DNA from: Desulfobacterales bacterium
GTDB lineage: Bacteria; Desulfobacterota; Desulfobacteria; Desulfobacterales; Desulfosalsimonadaceae
Reading direction: 5' to 3'
Length of the DNA stretch: 56,812 bases
NCBI GenBank assembly: GCA_007134875.1
Contig: SLJY01000026.1
Coordinates: 1-56,812, forward strand
Position 1 is the stretch's first letter, and every line of letters begins with the position of its first letter. Shown in pieces: positions 1 to 7,891 of the stretch. Below the pieces are notes generated by a model. It made no database searches. It was given only the letters and a program-made list of their open reading frames with translations, and was not told the origin of the DNA. The position numbers and the translations under genes were made by a program.

Positions 1-2
1 CC

Positions 3-260
3 GGGGAAAGCGTTCCCGTGGTAATGGCGGGCGGGGCCATCCGGCAGGACCGGGTCGAACGCTTCGACGAGATATCGGCTGTCCGGGGAAGCGCCGGGTT
101 TCTCCGGGGGGATGACCTGATGCACATGATTTTAAACTGTACGAACCGTGCGGTTCTGGATGGTCTTCGGCTCGGGTCGGTCCGGCGCCCGTACCGGCAT
201 AGGGACTATCCGCCGTTTGTGGTTGAAAAAAGGGAATCGGAGGGCATAAAGGGTTCCTGA
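3..260 (+). CDS. 3' end of an unrecognised gene (partial)
   Basis: Only the end of this gene lies in the window. The frame is open from the first bases and stops at TGA (258-260), giving about 85 residues. Third codon positions are GC-rich as in neighbouring genes, which favours real coding, but I recognise no family. The visible part is hydrophilic and arginine-rich with no membrane segment; the end (RHRDYPPFVVEKRES) looks like an ordinary soluble C-terminus. A GTG at 18 could be taken as a start, but the frame continues upstream without a stop, so a longer gene cut by the window edge is more likely. It converges on the carbonic-anhydrase-like gene, with a hairpin in the 85-base gap. Confidence 0.4.
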   Translation, partial: GESVPVVMAGGAIRQDRVERFDEISAVRGSAGFLRGDDLMHMILNCTNRAVLDGLRLGSVRRPYRHRDYPPFVVEKRESEGIKGS

Positions 261-270
261 GGTTATTCAA

Positions 271-296
271 AATCGCAATCGATTTCGATTGCGATT
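271..296. repeat. perfect 12-bp inverted repeat between convergent genes
   Basis: AATCGCAATCGA (271-282), a 2-base spacer TT, then TCGATTGCGATT (285-296) form a perfect stem. It is followed by short tandem units of ATTTCG. It lies between the stop of the partial gene (260) and the stop of the minus-strand gene at 346. It could work as a two-way terminator, but there is no clear T-run on either side. Confidence 0.5.
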
Positions 297-345
297 TCGA
301 TTTCGATGGCAGGATAGACGGGAGAGACCGTTTTTCAGGGGGCCG

Positions 346-894
346 TCATATTCCGTCAATCTTCTGCGAGACTTCCCCCATCTTTTCCGCGAGCGCTTCC
401 GGATCAATTGTCTGCTTGCCGTCCCGGTAGTTCTGGGCAAGCGCCAGGTAGGCCAATACGCCGGCCTTGATGCGGTCGAGCTGCCCTTCCTTTCCGGGGG
501 TTGTTTTGGCGGGGATCCCCGCCACAAATGATCCCGGCGGCACCTCGGTGCCTTCCCGGAGCACCGCTCCAGCGGCAATGATGGAGCCTTTTCCGATAAC
601 CGCGCCGTCCAGCACGGTGGCGTTCATACCGATCATGCAGTAGTCTTCGACGGTGCAGCCGTGAAGCACCGCCCCGTGGCCGACCGTTACAAAATCCCCC
701 ACGGTCACGGGATGGGTCGGCGTGGAGTGGAGCACACAGCAATCCTGTATGCTGGTTCCCTTTCCGATCCGGATGGGAGAAAAATCTCCCCGGATGGAGG
801 CGGCCGGCCACAGGCTTGCATATTCGCCGACTTCCACGTCCCCCATACACGATGCGGTTTCATGGATATAAGCGGTATGCGATATTCTGGACAT
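346..894 (-). CDS. gamma-carbonic anhydrase-like hexapeptide-repeat protein
   Basis: A 182-residue left-handed beta-helix protein of the gamma-carbonic anhydrase/PaaY/YrdA group, of normal length. Hexapeptide repeats run through roughly residues 12-125 (for example IRIGKGTSIQD and VTVGDFVTVGH). The three histidines expected to bind the metal between subunits of the trimer are present as H56 (VLHST), H73 (VGHG) and H78 (LHGC); RGD at 35-37 is also the family pattern. Family members hydrate CO2 or hydrolyse CoA thioesters, so the reaction cannot be fixed from sequence. It is the last gene of the minus-strand run that starts at 7491, 141 bases after the M24 peptidase gene. No signal peptide; cytoplasmic. 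Confidence 0.85.
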   Translation of the reverse strand: MSRISHTAYIHETASCMGDVEVGEYASLWPAASIRGDFSPIRIGKGTSIQDCCVLHSTPTHPVTVGDFVTVGHGAVLHGCTVEDYCMIGMNATVLDGAVIGKGSIIAAGAVLREGTEVPPGSFVAGIPAKTTPGKEGQLDRIKAGVLAYLALAQNYRDGKQTIDPEALAEKMGEVSQKIDGI

Positions 895-1035
895 GTCGTA
901 ACTCCTTGTTTATGGTGTCATTCAATGGTGATAATCCATTCGCAGGATACATCCTCCGGCGCTTCCGCCGGTCTTTCATCGGGCGGTGTGAATACGCGGC
1001 GGACTGTTGCGGAAGGATCGACGCGGGTGGCCGCA

Positions 1036-2238
1036 TCACACGTCAACCACCACGATGTCCTCCCGAAACGTGCCCAACTGCTCCAGGCCGTTTTCCGTCA
1101 CCACATGGGTGTTTTCGACGCCCACGACCCCCTTGCCGGGAAAAATGACCTTGGGCTCCAGGGCGATGACCATGTTCTTTTCAAGGGCCATCTGCTGGCC
1201 CCTGGCCAGCACCGGGAGTTCGTCCACCTCCAGCCCCACGCCGTGCCCCACAAAACGGATACGGTTTTCGCCAACACCCATGAAATGGTCGGCCAGGCCG
1301 CTGGATTGTGCCTTTGCGACCGCCATGTCGTAGAGCTCACCGGCGGTGGTGCCGGGCACGGCAGCGGCTTTGACCGCTTCCTGAATGTCGAGCATGGCGT
1401 TGTGGGCGGTTGAAAGCGATTTATCCGGCTCTCCCATGCAGAAAATACGCGTGTGATCCGAGTGGTATCCGTCCAGGGCGAATACCATGTCCACAAGTAT
1501 CGGCTCGTTGCGGCCGATGGGGCGCATGCTCGCGCCCTGGGCTACCGCCGGGTTCAATCCGGCGCCGCCGGTGGGGGAGGAAAGATGGCTGGGTTCGGCG
1601 GCTGTCGGGCCCGCCATGACGTGCCCGTAGAACAGTTCGGCCCCGAAAAGGCGCATCCGGGTGACCCCCTGGTGCCCCCATTTCCGTGCAGTGGCTTCTA
1701 TCATGCCGGCGAGTTCCACCTCGGTGATGTTTTCCCGTAGAAGACCCGGCACCTCGGCTGCGAGGCGGTCGGACATGGCGGCCGCCTTTCTGATGAGCTC
1801 GGTCTCGTAGTCGGACTTGACGGCGCGGATCGTTCGGATGGCCATGCTCACATCGGCAAGCGCCGCCGGTTTGAACAGATGTTGAAAACTGAAATACTGA
1901 TTCGCGGGCAGCACGTCAAGCTCCAGGCCCATGGTTTCGGGAATTGAAAGGCCGTGGTCTTCCAGTATGCCGGGGATTTCGCGGGGGCTGGAGATGGGAA
2001 CAACCTGGGAGAGGGCGGATTCGTCCCTGGCTCGGTTTCGGTCCTTACGCGCCATGAGCACGCAGTCCCCCTCCGCCGGGATGTAGAGGTAGCACTGCTG
2101 TGTGGTGCCGCTGAAGTAGAACAAGTCGGCATTTTGAAGGATCAGCGCGCCGCCGGTGTTTTGTTCGACAAGGTGTTTCTGGAGTTTTTCCTTCCGGGCT
2201 GTTAGTTCCTCAATGGGCGTCAGTGTCTGTGAATGCAT
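1036..2238 (-). CDS. M24 family metallopeptidase (Xaa-Pro peptidase type)
   Basis: A 400-residue protein with the two-domain layout of prolidases: a creatinase-like N-terminal domain (about 1-145) and a pita-bread catalytic domain (about 146-395). All five metal ligands are visible with normal spacing: D250 and D261 (in LVDMVFALDGYHSDHTR), H332 (VGHGVGLEVDE), E361 (ALEPK) and E375 (GVENTH). It should remove an N-terminal residue before proline or cut Xaa-Pro dipeptides with a dinuclear metal centre in the cytoplasm; exact specificity is open. The start at 2238 has AAAGGA 9 bases upstream. It follows the membrane-protein gene by 36 bases and belongs to the same minus-strand run. Confidence 0.9.
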   Translation of the reverse strand: MHSQTLTPIEELTARKEKLQKHLVEQNTGGALILQNADLFYFSGTTQQCYLYIPAEGDCVLMARKDRNRARDESALSQVVPISSPREIPGILEDHGLSIPETMGLELDVLPANQYFSFQHLFKPAALADVSMAIRTIRAVKSDYETELIRKAAAMSDRLAAEVPGLLRENITEVELAGMIEATARKWGHQGVTRMRLFGAELFYGHVMAGPTAAEPSHLSSPTGGAGLNPAVAQGASMRPIGRNEPILVDMVFALDGYHSDHTRIFCMGEPDKSLSTAHNAMLDIQEAVKAAAVPGTTAGELYDMAVAKAQSSGLADHFMGVGENRIRFVGHGVGLEVDELPVLARGQQMALEKNMVIALEPKVIFPGKGVVGVENTHVVTENGLEQLGTFREDIVVVDV

Positions 2239-2274
2239 TATGGCATGTCCTTTCTGATTCGTTTGCGCTTCCGG

Positions 2275-3024
2275 TTACGTGCTTACGACCACATTGCTGT
2301 CCGGATCGAACGGGTTGGTCCGCATCTCCAGTGAAAAAAGGTACGGATAGGCCTTTTTAAGATGGGCAAGATGGGAAAACCATTCCTGGAGCAACTGCAC
2401 GTATACGCGCCGGGCATCATTTTCCAGGTGGGCAAGGTCGCTTTGGGGCAGCGATTCCAGATCCGTGCGCCGGGAGAGTTCGTCGGACAGGTGGAAGGCC
2501 GCCCAGAGCATGTCGCTGAACGATTCATGTTCAAGCAGGTTCGGATTGCCCAGAAGAAGAATCAGGTACTGCCGTTTGGCTGTAAGTAGCTCCCGGAGTT
2601 CATACAGGATGGACGTATCGGCTTTCAGGGTGATTTTCATCCCGGGGATCTCCCGCAAGGCCCGGTCGAAATCCTTTTTGGTCCATGTGTTTCGTACGGC
2701 GATTTTTATGGCCTGTTTCGGATCAATGGAAGCGGCCCGGTGGAGGAGGCCTATCAGGTCGGATCCGATTTCGCTGAAAAATGCGCCCGAGAGCATGTTC
2801 ATCTTTTTTTTCAGCATGGACCGCTCATGCATGCCGAGCAGCCGGTGGAAAATGAGCGTGATGAAAAGGACCTCTAAGGGGACGAAGGCGATCTTTTTCC
2901 CCAGAAACGACAACAGCGGAGAGACCTCCCCGAATACCATGAAATGGATATAGTGGAGCAGGGCGGCAAGAACGATCAGGCCGATGCCGAATGCCAGCTC
3001 CCACCGGACGGCATGTTGTTTCAT
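2275..3024 (-). CDS. membrane protein of unknown function
   Basis: 249 residues. Two hydrophobic segments near the N-terminus (about 9-31 and 43-62) are followed by a mostly helical, charged cytoplasmic part of about 180 residues. I recognise no enzyme motif. The C-terminal half has helical repeats rich in Leu, Glu and Arg, suggesting protein-protein contacts. It sits 8 bases downstream of the FlgT-like secreted protein gene and 36 bases before the M24 peptidase gene, so it is almost certainly co-transcribed with both; a partnership with the secreted protein is plausible but unproven. Confidence 0.75.
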   Translation of the reverse strand: MKQHAVRWELAFGIGLIVLAALLHYIHFMVFGEVSPLLSFLGKKIAFVPLEVLFITLIFHRLLGMHERSMLKKKMNMLSGAFFSEIGSDLIGLLHRAASIDPKQAIKIAVRNTWTKKDFDRALREIPGMKITLKADTSILYELRELLTAKRQYLILLLGNPNLLEHESFSDMLWAAFHLSDELSRRTDLESLPQSDLAHLENDARRVYVQLLQEWFSHLAHLKKAYPYLFSLEMRTNPFDPDSNVVVST

Positions 3025-3032
3025 AGCTCTCC

Positions 3033-4274
3033 TTATTCGGTCAGGGGTTCGGAACGAAACCCCCGCAGCAGTTCGATTTCGATGTTTTCTTCGGAGACCT
3101 GTTCAACCTGGACGCCAAACGGGCCGTATGACTGCCGGACAAGGCCGTCGGCCAGTTCGTCCGTCGTTCCCCGGAAGTCGACCCACAGTTCGACCGTGCC
3201 CGGCGACAGACGCATGGTCCGGATGCCGGACACGCCGTCCATCCCGGCAATCGTCTGCCGGAGAGCCTCTATGTTGGCAAGGATGTTTTCACCGGAAACC
3301 GAAAGGGTCGTGCCGCCTTCCTGGATCGCTTCGCCCTGCCAGAGAGACTCGATCCGGGGCGCCAGGTGCATGCCGGCCTGGAATGCGGCATCAGCCATGG
3401 CGTTTCTGGCCGCAGTGCTTTCATCGGGCCCGATGGAGACCATATTCCGGCGGGCACTGGTCAGTACCCGCCCCGTGCGGGTATCGATGACCTTCAAATC
3501 CACGCGGCCTTCGTAGGTTCGTCCGTCTTCGCCCATACGGTTGCTGCCTTCCATGGATTCGGCGACTCCCGTGATGACAAGGTGCGCCCCCATGCGGCGA
3601 CCGAAAACAGCCGCCTCGAAATCAGCGGGCATAGCGCCGGGGGAGAGGCCCTGCTTGTAGGGCACCAGGTTGCCCATCACCCGGCGTGGATTGATGACCG
3701 TAAACCCTTTTTCGGTCATGATGCCCGTCATGGCAAAGGCTGCCGTGCCCGTCGCCTGCGGGTTGCCCCTGCCCTCCCACCAGTAGGTATGGTCCTGCTC
3801 GCCCGCGTGACGTTCGGCCACCATAAACAGTACCGACGGCATTTCGTCGGGGCGGATCTGCAGGCCGGCCTCGGCAAGCGCTTTTTCTATTTCGCCGCTC
3901 AGCACGGTGGCCCGCACCAGGACCCTGTAGGAGCGGCCCGCCTGAAATTCCTTCAAAATTCGGTAGTTCTGGATGAAGCGGTTGGGATTGCGCAGCAGTT
4001 CGGCGCTGATGGTTTCGAACGCTTCGGTGATCTGGTTTTCCGAGAGCATCTCCAATGCGCTTGTGTGAACGGCAAACCGGATGCTTTCTGCAATGGCCGC
4101 ATTTTTGGCATCTCCCACATCGCCGTAGATCCGGCTGAAGCCCGGGGCCACGATGGTCTTTTCGTCCGCAAGGCTTTGCGCGCGGACGCTTTCTGTGAAA
4201 GTCGGAATAAAAGCTGCAGCCAGCAATACCAGCGCCATCTTCCGCAGGCCGGTCGAAATGATCGTGTGTTTCAT
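3033..4274 (-). CDS. secreted FlgT-like (LPP20-fold) protein
   Basis: 413 residues with a clear Sec signal peptide (basic start, hydrophobic 12-24, cleavage likely after residues ending SVRA near 32). After it comes a region resembling the N-terminal domain of flagellar assembly protein T and LPP20-type proteins: GFSRIYGDVGDAKNAAIAES and the following helical segment to about 135. A middle domain with a VDLKVIDTRTGRVLTSAR motif resembles the CsgG/FlgT strand-turn pattern of periplasmic outer-membrane-associated proteins, and a compact alpha/beta domain ends the chain (about 310-400). No lipobox cysteine. FlgT supports flagellar ring assembly, but no flagellar genes are in the window, so only the fold is claimed. 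Confidence 0.6.
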   Translation of the reverse strand: MKHTIISTGLRKMALVLLAAAFIPTFTESVRAQSLADEKTIVAPGFSRIYGDVGDAKNAAIAESIRFAVHTSALEMLSENQITEAFETISAELLRNPNRFIQNYRILKEFQAGRSYRVLVRATVLSGEIEKALAEAGLQIRPDEMPSVLFMVAERHAGEQDHTYWWEGRGNPQATGTAAFAMTGIMTEKGFTVINPRRVMGNLVPYKQGLSPGAMPADFEAAVFGRRMGAHLVITGVAESMEGSNRMGEDGRTYEGRVDLKVIDTRTGRVLTSARRNMVSIGPDESTAARNAMADAAFQAGMHLAPRIESLWQGEAIQEGGTTLSVSGENILANIEALRQTIAGMDGVSGIRTMRLSPGTVELWVDFRGTTDELADGLVRQSYGPFGVQVEQVSEENIEIELLRGFRSEPLTE

Positions 4275-4315
4275 AGGTATCTAATCCCGTATCTTACTAA
4301 AACATGGTATGCGTT

Positions 4316-5296
4316 TCATGCCCTTCTGTCCAACGCATAATCGGCCATCAACGACAAAATCGTTTTGGTTTCGGAAGGTTCGAACATCTCCAGGCTCTTT
4401 TTTGCCGCCTTCACGTGGTCCGAGGCAACGGTTTTGGCGTATTCGATCCCGCCGTAGCGGTGAAGGAGTCCCTGCAGTTCCGCGAACTCTTCTGTTGTGA
4501 AGTCCGGGTTGGCCACGATGGCTTCCATGCGCTGTCTGTCTGTTGCCGTCGCAGCTTTCAGGGCATGGATTACCGGCAGGGTCAGCTTCCCCTCCCGGAG
4601 ATCCGCGCCCACGATTTTTCCCAATTCGTCCGTATCCGCGGTGTAATCGAGAATGTCGTCGGCAATCTGGAATACCAGTCCGAGATGGTCTCCGTATTGC
4701 GTAAGGGCGTTTTCCGCTTCAGACGACGCCCCTGCAAGAATGGCGCCGGTTTTGCATGCGCCCTGGATGAGAACGCCCGTTTTTCGGCGAATGACGTCCA
4801 TGTATTCATCTTCGGTGATGGAAACATCGCCTTTCCGGATCAGTTGGTGGATTTCACCCTGGGAGATTTCCTCGGTCATGGCGGACACCACCTCGATGAT
4901 TCGCAGGCTCTCGGATTCTGCCGCGATGCGAAGGGCCCGGGCGAGCAGGAAATCGCCCGTCAGAACGGTGACGGACGGCCCGAACACGGCGTTGGCCACG
5001 GGTTTTCCCCGGCGCATGGTCGCGCCGTCGATGACGTCGTCATGGAGCAGGGTGGCGGTATGAAGAAATTCAAATATGGATGCGAATTTTGTTACAAAAG
5101 GGATTTCGTGCCCGCAGATCCGCGCGCTCAAAACGATCAGAAGCGGACGGAGGCGCTTCCCGCCGGCGAACATGAGGTGGCCAGCCGCCTTGCGCACGAG
5201 TTCGAGATGGGGGGTCAGGTTGCTTTCCAGGGCGGTTTCGATCCTGTCAAGATCGTCTAGCACCATGGAAAGGAGCTGCTGCTTGATTCCGGTCAT
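4316..5296 (-). CDS. polyprenyl diphosphate synthase
   Basis: A 326-residue trans-prenyltransferase of the IspA/IspB/HepT family. GGKRLRP (45-51) binds isopentenyl diphosphate; the first aspartate-rich motif is D86-D90 (HDDVID) and the second D213-D217 (ADDILD). It condenses isopentenyl diphosphate onto an allylic primer. The length and the late DDxxD pattern fit a long-chain synthase making the side chain of menaquinone, but chain length cannot be read with certainty. The start codon overlaps the rimO stop by four bases (5293-5296, ATGA type), so the two are translationally coupled. Gap to the FlgT-like gene: 41 bases. Confidence 0.92.
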   Translation of the reverse strand: MTGIKQQLLSMVLDDLDRIETALESNLTPHLELVRKAAGHLMFAGGKRLRPLLIVLSARICGHEIPFVTKFASIFEFLHTATLLHDDVIDGATMRRGKPVANAVFGPSVTVLTGDFLLARALRIAAESESLRIIEVVSAMTEEISQGEIHQLIRKGDVSITEDEYMDVIRRKTGVLIQGACKTGAILAGASSEAENALTQYGDHLGLVFQIADDILDYTADTDELGKIVGADLREGKLTLPVIHALKAATATDRQRMEAIVANPDFTTEEFAELQGLLHRYGGIEYAKTVASDHVKAAKKSLEMFEPSETKTILSLMADYALDRRA

Positions 5297-6660
5297 GCCG
5301 GCACTCCTTCGAGATCGTATTCCGTTGCCTGGGTTATGGTAACATGGATGCGTTTGCCGATAAAGTCCCCGATATCCGCCGGGGATGTTTCCTCAGCCGT
5401 GTTTGGACCTGGCCTGGACGATGCGTAGACGACCGTGATCCCGTCCACCTCGGGCGCCTGGAACATGGTGCGGCCGATGAGCGTGCCGTCGTGCTGGTTT
5501 TCCTCCAGCAGCACGGGAACCGTTTGTCCCACGCGGGCTTCGTTGTTTTCAAGCGATATTTCCGCCTGGAGGGTCATGAGCCGTTCCATCCGGTCTTTGG
5601 CCACCTCGGCGGGAACATGGCCGGCAAGACGGTGGGAGGCCAGGTCATCTGCATCCGAATAAACGAATGCGCCCAGGTGATCGAAGCGCACAGTTTTGAC
5701 GAATTCAGCAAGCTCGTCGAAATCCGCATCGGTTTCGCCGGGAAACCCTGTCATCACGGTGGTTCGGAGCGCGGCATCCGGGACCGTGCTGCGGATGCGT
5801 GAGAAAAGATCCTCCAGAAAACGCCGGTCATGGCCGCCCCGCCCCATCCGTTTCAAAACGGTTTGGCTTACGTGCTGGACCGGTATGTCGAAATAGGGGC
5901 ATATGTTGGGATGATCGCGGACGGTCTCCAACAGCCGGTTGTCGATACGGTCCGGATGACCGTAGAGAAAGCGGATCCACGTATCCGGTGCGGATTTGGC
6001 CGCCATAGCGAGAATGTCCGTAAGTTCCGGCCGGCCATCCAGGTCGTCGCCGTAGGAGGTGGTATCCTGCCCGATGATGACGATTTCGGAAAACCCCTGT
6101 CCGGCCATGTCGCGAATTTCCCGGCCGATGTCTTCCGGCAAACGGCTCCGGAGCCCTCCGCGCAGCTGAGGAATGATGCAATAGGTGCAGCGGCGGTTGC
6201 ACCCCTCCATGATCTTGACGTAAGCCACGGGATGGGGGCTGCGGGCGCGCGGGGTGCCACGGGTATGCAGGGGGATGTCGGCAGGGTCCGGAAGAAGGCA
6301 TGCACCTTTTTCCATTTCACCCGACAATGCATGCGCCACGCGGTCGTAGGCCCCGGTGCCCAGAAACGCGTCGACCTCGGGCAGGGCTTCGGCCAGGTTT
6401 TCCCTGTACCGCTCGGGCATGCAGCCGGTCACGATCAGGCGGCCGCACGAGCCCTCGCTTTTAAGCCGGGCCATCTCCAGGATCGCATCGACGGATTCCT
6501 CCGCGGCCGGCTCGATAAAGCTGCACGTGTTGACGATGATGGCCCCGGCATCCCGGGCGTCTTCCACAAAAGTGTGCCCGGTTTTTTCAAGAAGGCCCTG
6601 CATGGCCTCGCCGTCCACGATGTTTCGCACACAGCCCAGGTTGTAGAGATAGATTTTCAT
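5293..6660 (-). CDS. rimO: ribosomal protein uS12 methylthiotransferase RimO
   Basis: 455 residues with the three domains of methylthiotransferases. The UPF0004 domain carries C10, C46 and C80, which bind the auxiliary 4Fe-4S cluster; the opening MKIYLYNLGC and NIVDGE are typical of RimO rather than MiaB. The radical SAM domain has CxxxCxxC at C154, C158, C161 (in EGCNRRCTYCIIP), and a TRAM domain fills roughly the last 70 residues. It adds a methylthio group to the conserved Asp of ribosomal protein S12. GGAA lies just upstream of the start. Its stop overlaps the start of the polyprenyl synthase gene; the dienoyl-CoA isomerase-like gene ends 9 bases before it. Confidence 0.93.
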   Translation of the reverse strand: MKIYLYNLGCVRNIVDGEAMQGLLEKTGHTFVEDARDAGAIIVNTCSFIEPAAEESVDAILEMARLKSEGSCGRLIVTGCMPERYRENLAEALPEVDAFLGTGAYDRVAHALSGEMEKGACLLPDPADIPLHTRGTPRARSPHPVAYVKIMEGCNRRCTYCIIPQLRGGLRSRLPEDIGREIRDMAGQGFSEIVIIGQDTTSYGDDLDGRPELTDILAMAAKSAPDTWIRFLYGHPDRIDNRLLETVRDHPNICPYFDIPVQHVSQTVLKRMGRGGHDRRFLEDLFSRIRSTVPDAALRTTVMTGFPGETDADFDELAEFVKTVRFDHLGAFVYSDADDLASHRLAGHVPAEVAKDRMERLMTLQAEISLENNEARVGQTVPVLLEENQHDGTLIGRTMFQAPEVDGITVVYASSRPGPNTAEETSPADIGDFIGKRIHVTITQATEYDLEGVPA

Positions 6661-6669
6661 TTTTCCGGT

Positions 6670-7491
6670 TTATTCACCCGTGAATTCGGGTTTTCGTTTT
6701 TCGGCAAAAGCCGTCATGGCCTCCATGAGGTCCTTCGAAGGAATGATGTTGGCGCTGATGGTCGCTACATATTTCAGGCTCTCTTCAACCGTTCTGCCTG
6801 CGCCGAAATTGAGCACCTCCTTGGATGCCTCAACGGCCAGAGGCGAGTTGGCCGCGATTCGGAGCGCGGTTTTTTCCGCCCCGTCCATCAGCGCATCGTA
6901 TCCATCGTAGACCTCATTGACCAGAAGCATTTGCCGGGCGCTTTCGGCGTCAAAATTCTTCGCGGTGTAGGCCAGTTCACGGGCGTAGCCCTGTCCTATG
7001 ATGCGGGGGATACGTTGGAGAACGCCCACGTCCGCCACGAATCCCACGGCGGCTTCCCGGAGGGAAAAGACCGCGTCCTCGGTGCAAATACGGAAATCGC
7101 ATGCGCTGGCCATGTCGAGGCCCGCGCCGATGCAATAGCCGTGAATGGCTGCAATGACGGGTTTTCTGCACCGCTCGATGCAGCTGATGGCGTCCTGGAG
7201 TGCGTAGATCCTCTTGAGAAGCCGCCATTTGACGCCTCCTTTCTGCTCGCCGTCCATGAGCTCCGGCAGTTCGCCCGCCATGCCCATAAGATCGATGCCC
7301 GCGGAAAAGCAGGGGCCTCTCCCGCTGATCACCACCACGCGAATCTCCTTGTCGGCATCGAGATCCTCGAAAATGGGAATGCTTTCCTTCCATGCCGGCG
7401 GGTTCATGGCGTTTTTTTTCTCCTGCCGGTTCAGATACACCCATGCGATGGGCGGTTTTTTTTCCACCTGGTAAAATTCGTATCCGCTCAT
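6670..7491 (-). CDS. enoyl-CoA hydratase/isomerase, dienoyl-CoA isomerase-like
   Basis: 273-residue crotonase-fold protein. Instead of the two glutamates of ordinary enoyl-CoA hydratases it has three acidic residues, D126 (IGAGLDMA), E146 (SLREAAVG) and D154 (VADVGVLQR), with the same 20- and 8-residue spacing as D176, E196 and D204 of rat ECH1, the delta3,5-delta2,4-dienoyl-CoA isomerase. The surrounding ACDFRIC, ADVGVLQRIPRIIG and ARELAYTAK also match that group. It would shift double bonds of polyunsaturated acyl-CoA during beta-oxidation; a related isomerase role in an anaerobic aromatic or alicyclic pathway is possible. GCGGAGGAAACA precedes the ATG. It is the first gene of the minus-strand run. 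Confidence 0.82.
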   Translation of the reverse strand: MSGYEFYQVEKKPPIAWVYLNRQEKKNAMNPPAWKESIPIFEDLDADKEIRVVVISGRGPCFSAGIDLMGMAGELPELMDGEQKGGVKWRLLKRIYALQDAISCIERCRKPVIAAIHGYCIGAGLDMASACDFRICTEDAVFSLREAAVGFVADVGVLQRIPRIIGQGYARELAYTAKNFDAESARQMLLVNEVYDGYDALMDGAEKTALRIAANSPLAVEASKEVLNFGAGRTVEESLKYVATISANIIPSKDLMEAMTAFAEKRKPEFTGE

Positions 7492-7718
7492 TGTTTCCTC
7501 CGCTTTGGGTTGTTTCCCCGAAGTCGCCTAAACGGTCTCTCGCCGTATTGGGTATCGGTATCGGTATTGTGTTTATACGGCTTTTGGTGCAACCGGCACC
7601 GATCGTTTCGGGCCGGTCCGTGCATCGCATGATATCTTCCAACCAGCAACCGTGTTTACGGGTGCTGTAAACTAATATATATATCATCTCACGGGGAATC
7701 TTTCACGAATATAATGGT
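7492..7718. other. intergenic region between divergent genes
   Basis: This holds the upstream region of the minus-strand operon starting at 7491. A short tandem run of GGTATC units lies at about 7551-7566 and an alternating AT stretch (TAATATATATAT) near 7672-7684. No gene or clear promoter hexamer pair was seen. The right border is repeat F1-a. Confidence 0.5.
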
Positions 7719-7870
7719 GATGACTTCGTAAAAGTCCAATATCTGCAACTGCGCGCAATACTGAAAAATTTCATGTACGCCAGGTGCGCTGCATTCGAAG
7801 GAACCCGGCAACCCTTGATCTTAAACTTTTTACAAAGTTGTCGGATGGCGACTTTTTTACGAGTGCATCA
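7719..7870 (-). repeat. dispersed repeat family F1, copy a (full length)
   Basis: Begins with GATGACTTCGTAAAAGTCC and ends with TTTTTTACGAGTGCATCA. Internal arms (AATATCTGC...GCGCGCAAT and ACTTTTTACAAAGTTGTC) match other F1 copies. It is flanked by TGGT on both sides (7715-7718 and 7872-7875, one base offset at the right), a possible degraded target duplication. It ends 21 bases before the dihydrouridine synthase start. Confidence 0.8.
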
Positions 7871-7891
7871 GTGGTAAATCGATGGTAAATC

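Noticed and set aside
3366-4340. 324-codon plus-strand open frame
   Set aside because: Antisense to the FlgT-like gene, with no recognisable motif; a shadow of high GC3.
5830-7632. 600-codon plus-strand open frame opposite rimO and the isomerase gene
   Set aside because: It lies antisense to two clearly recognisable genes and its translation has no domain or signal; it is a GC-rich shadow frame.
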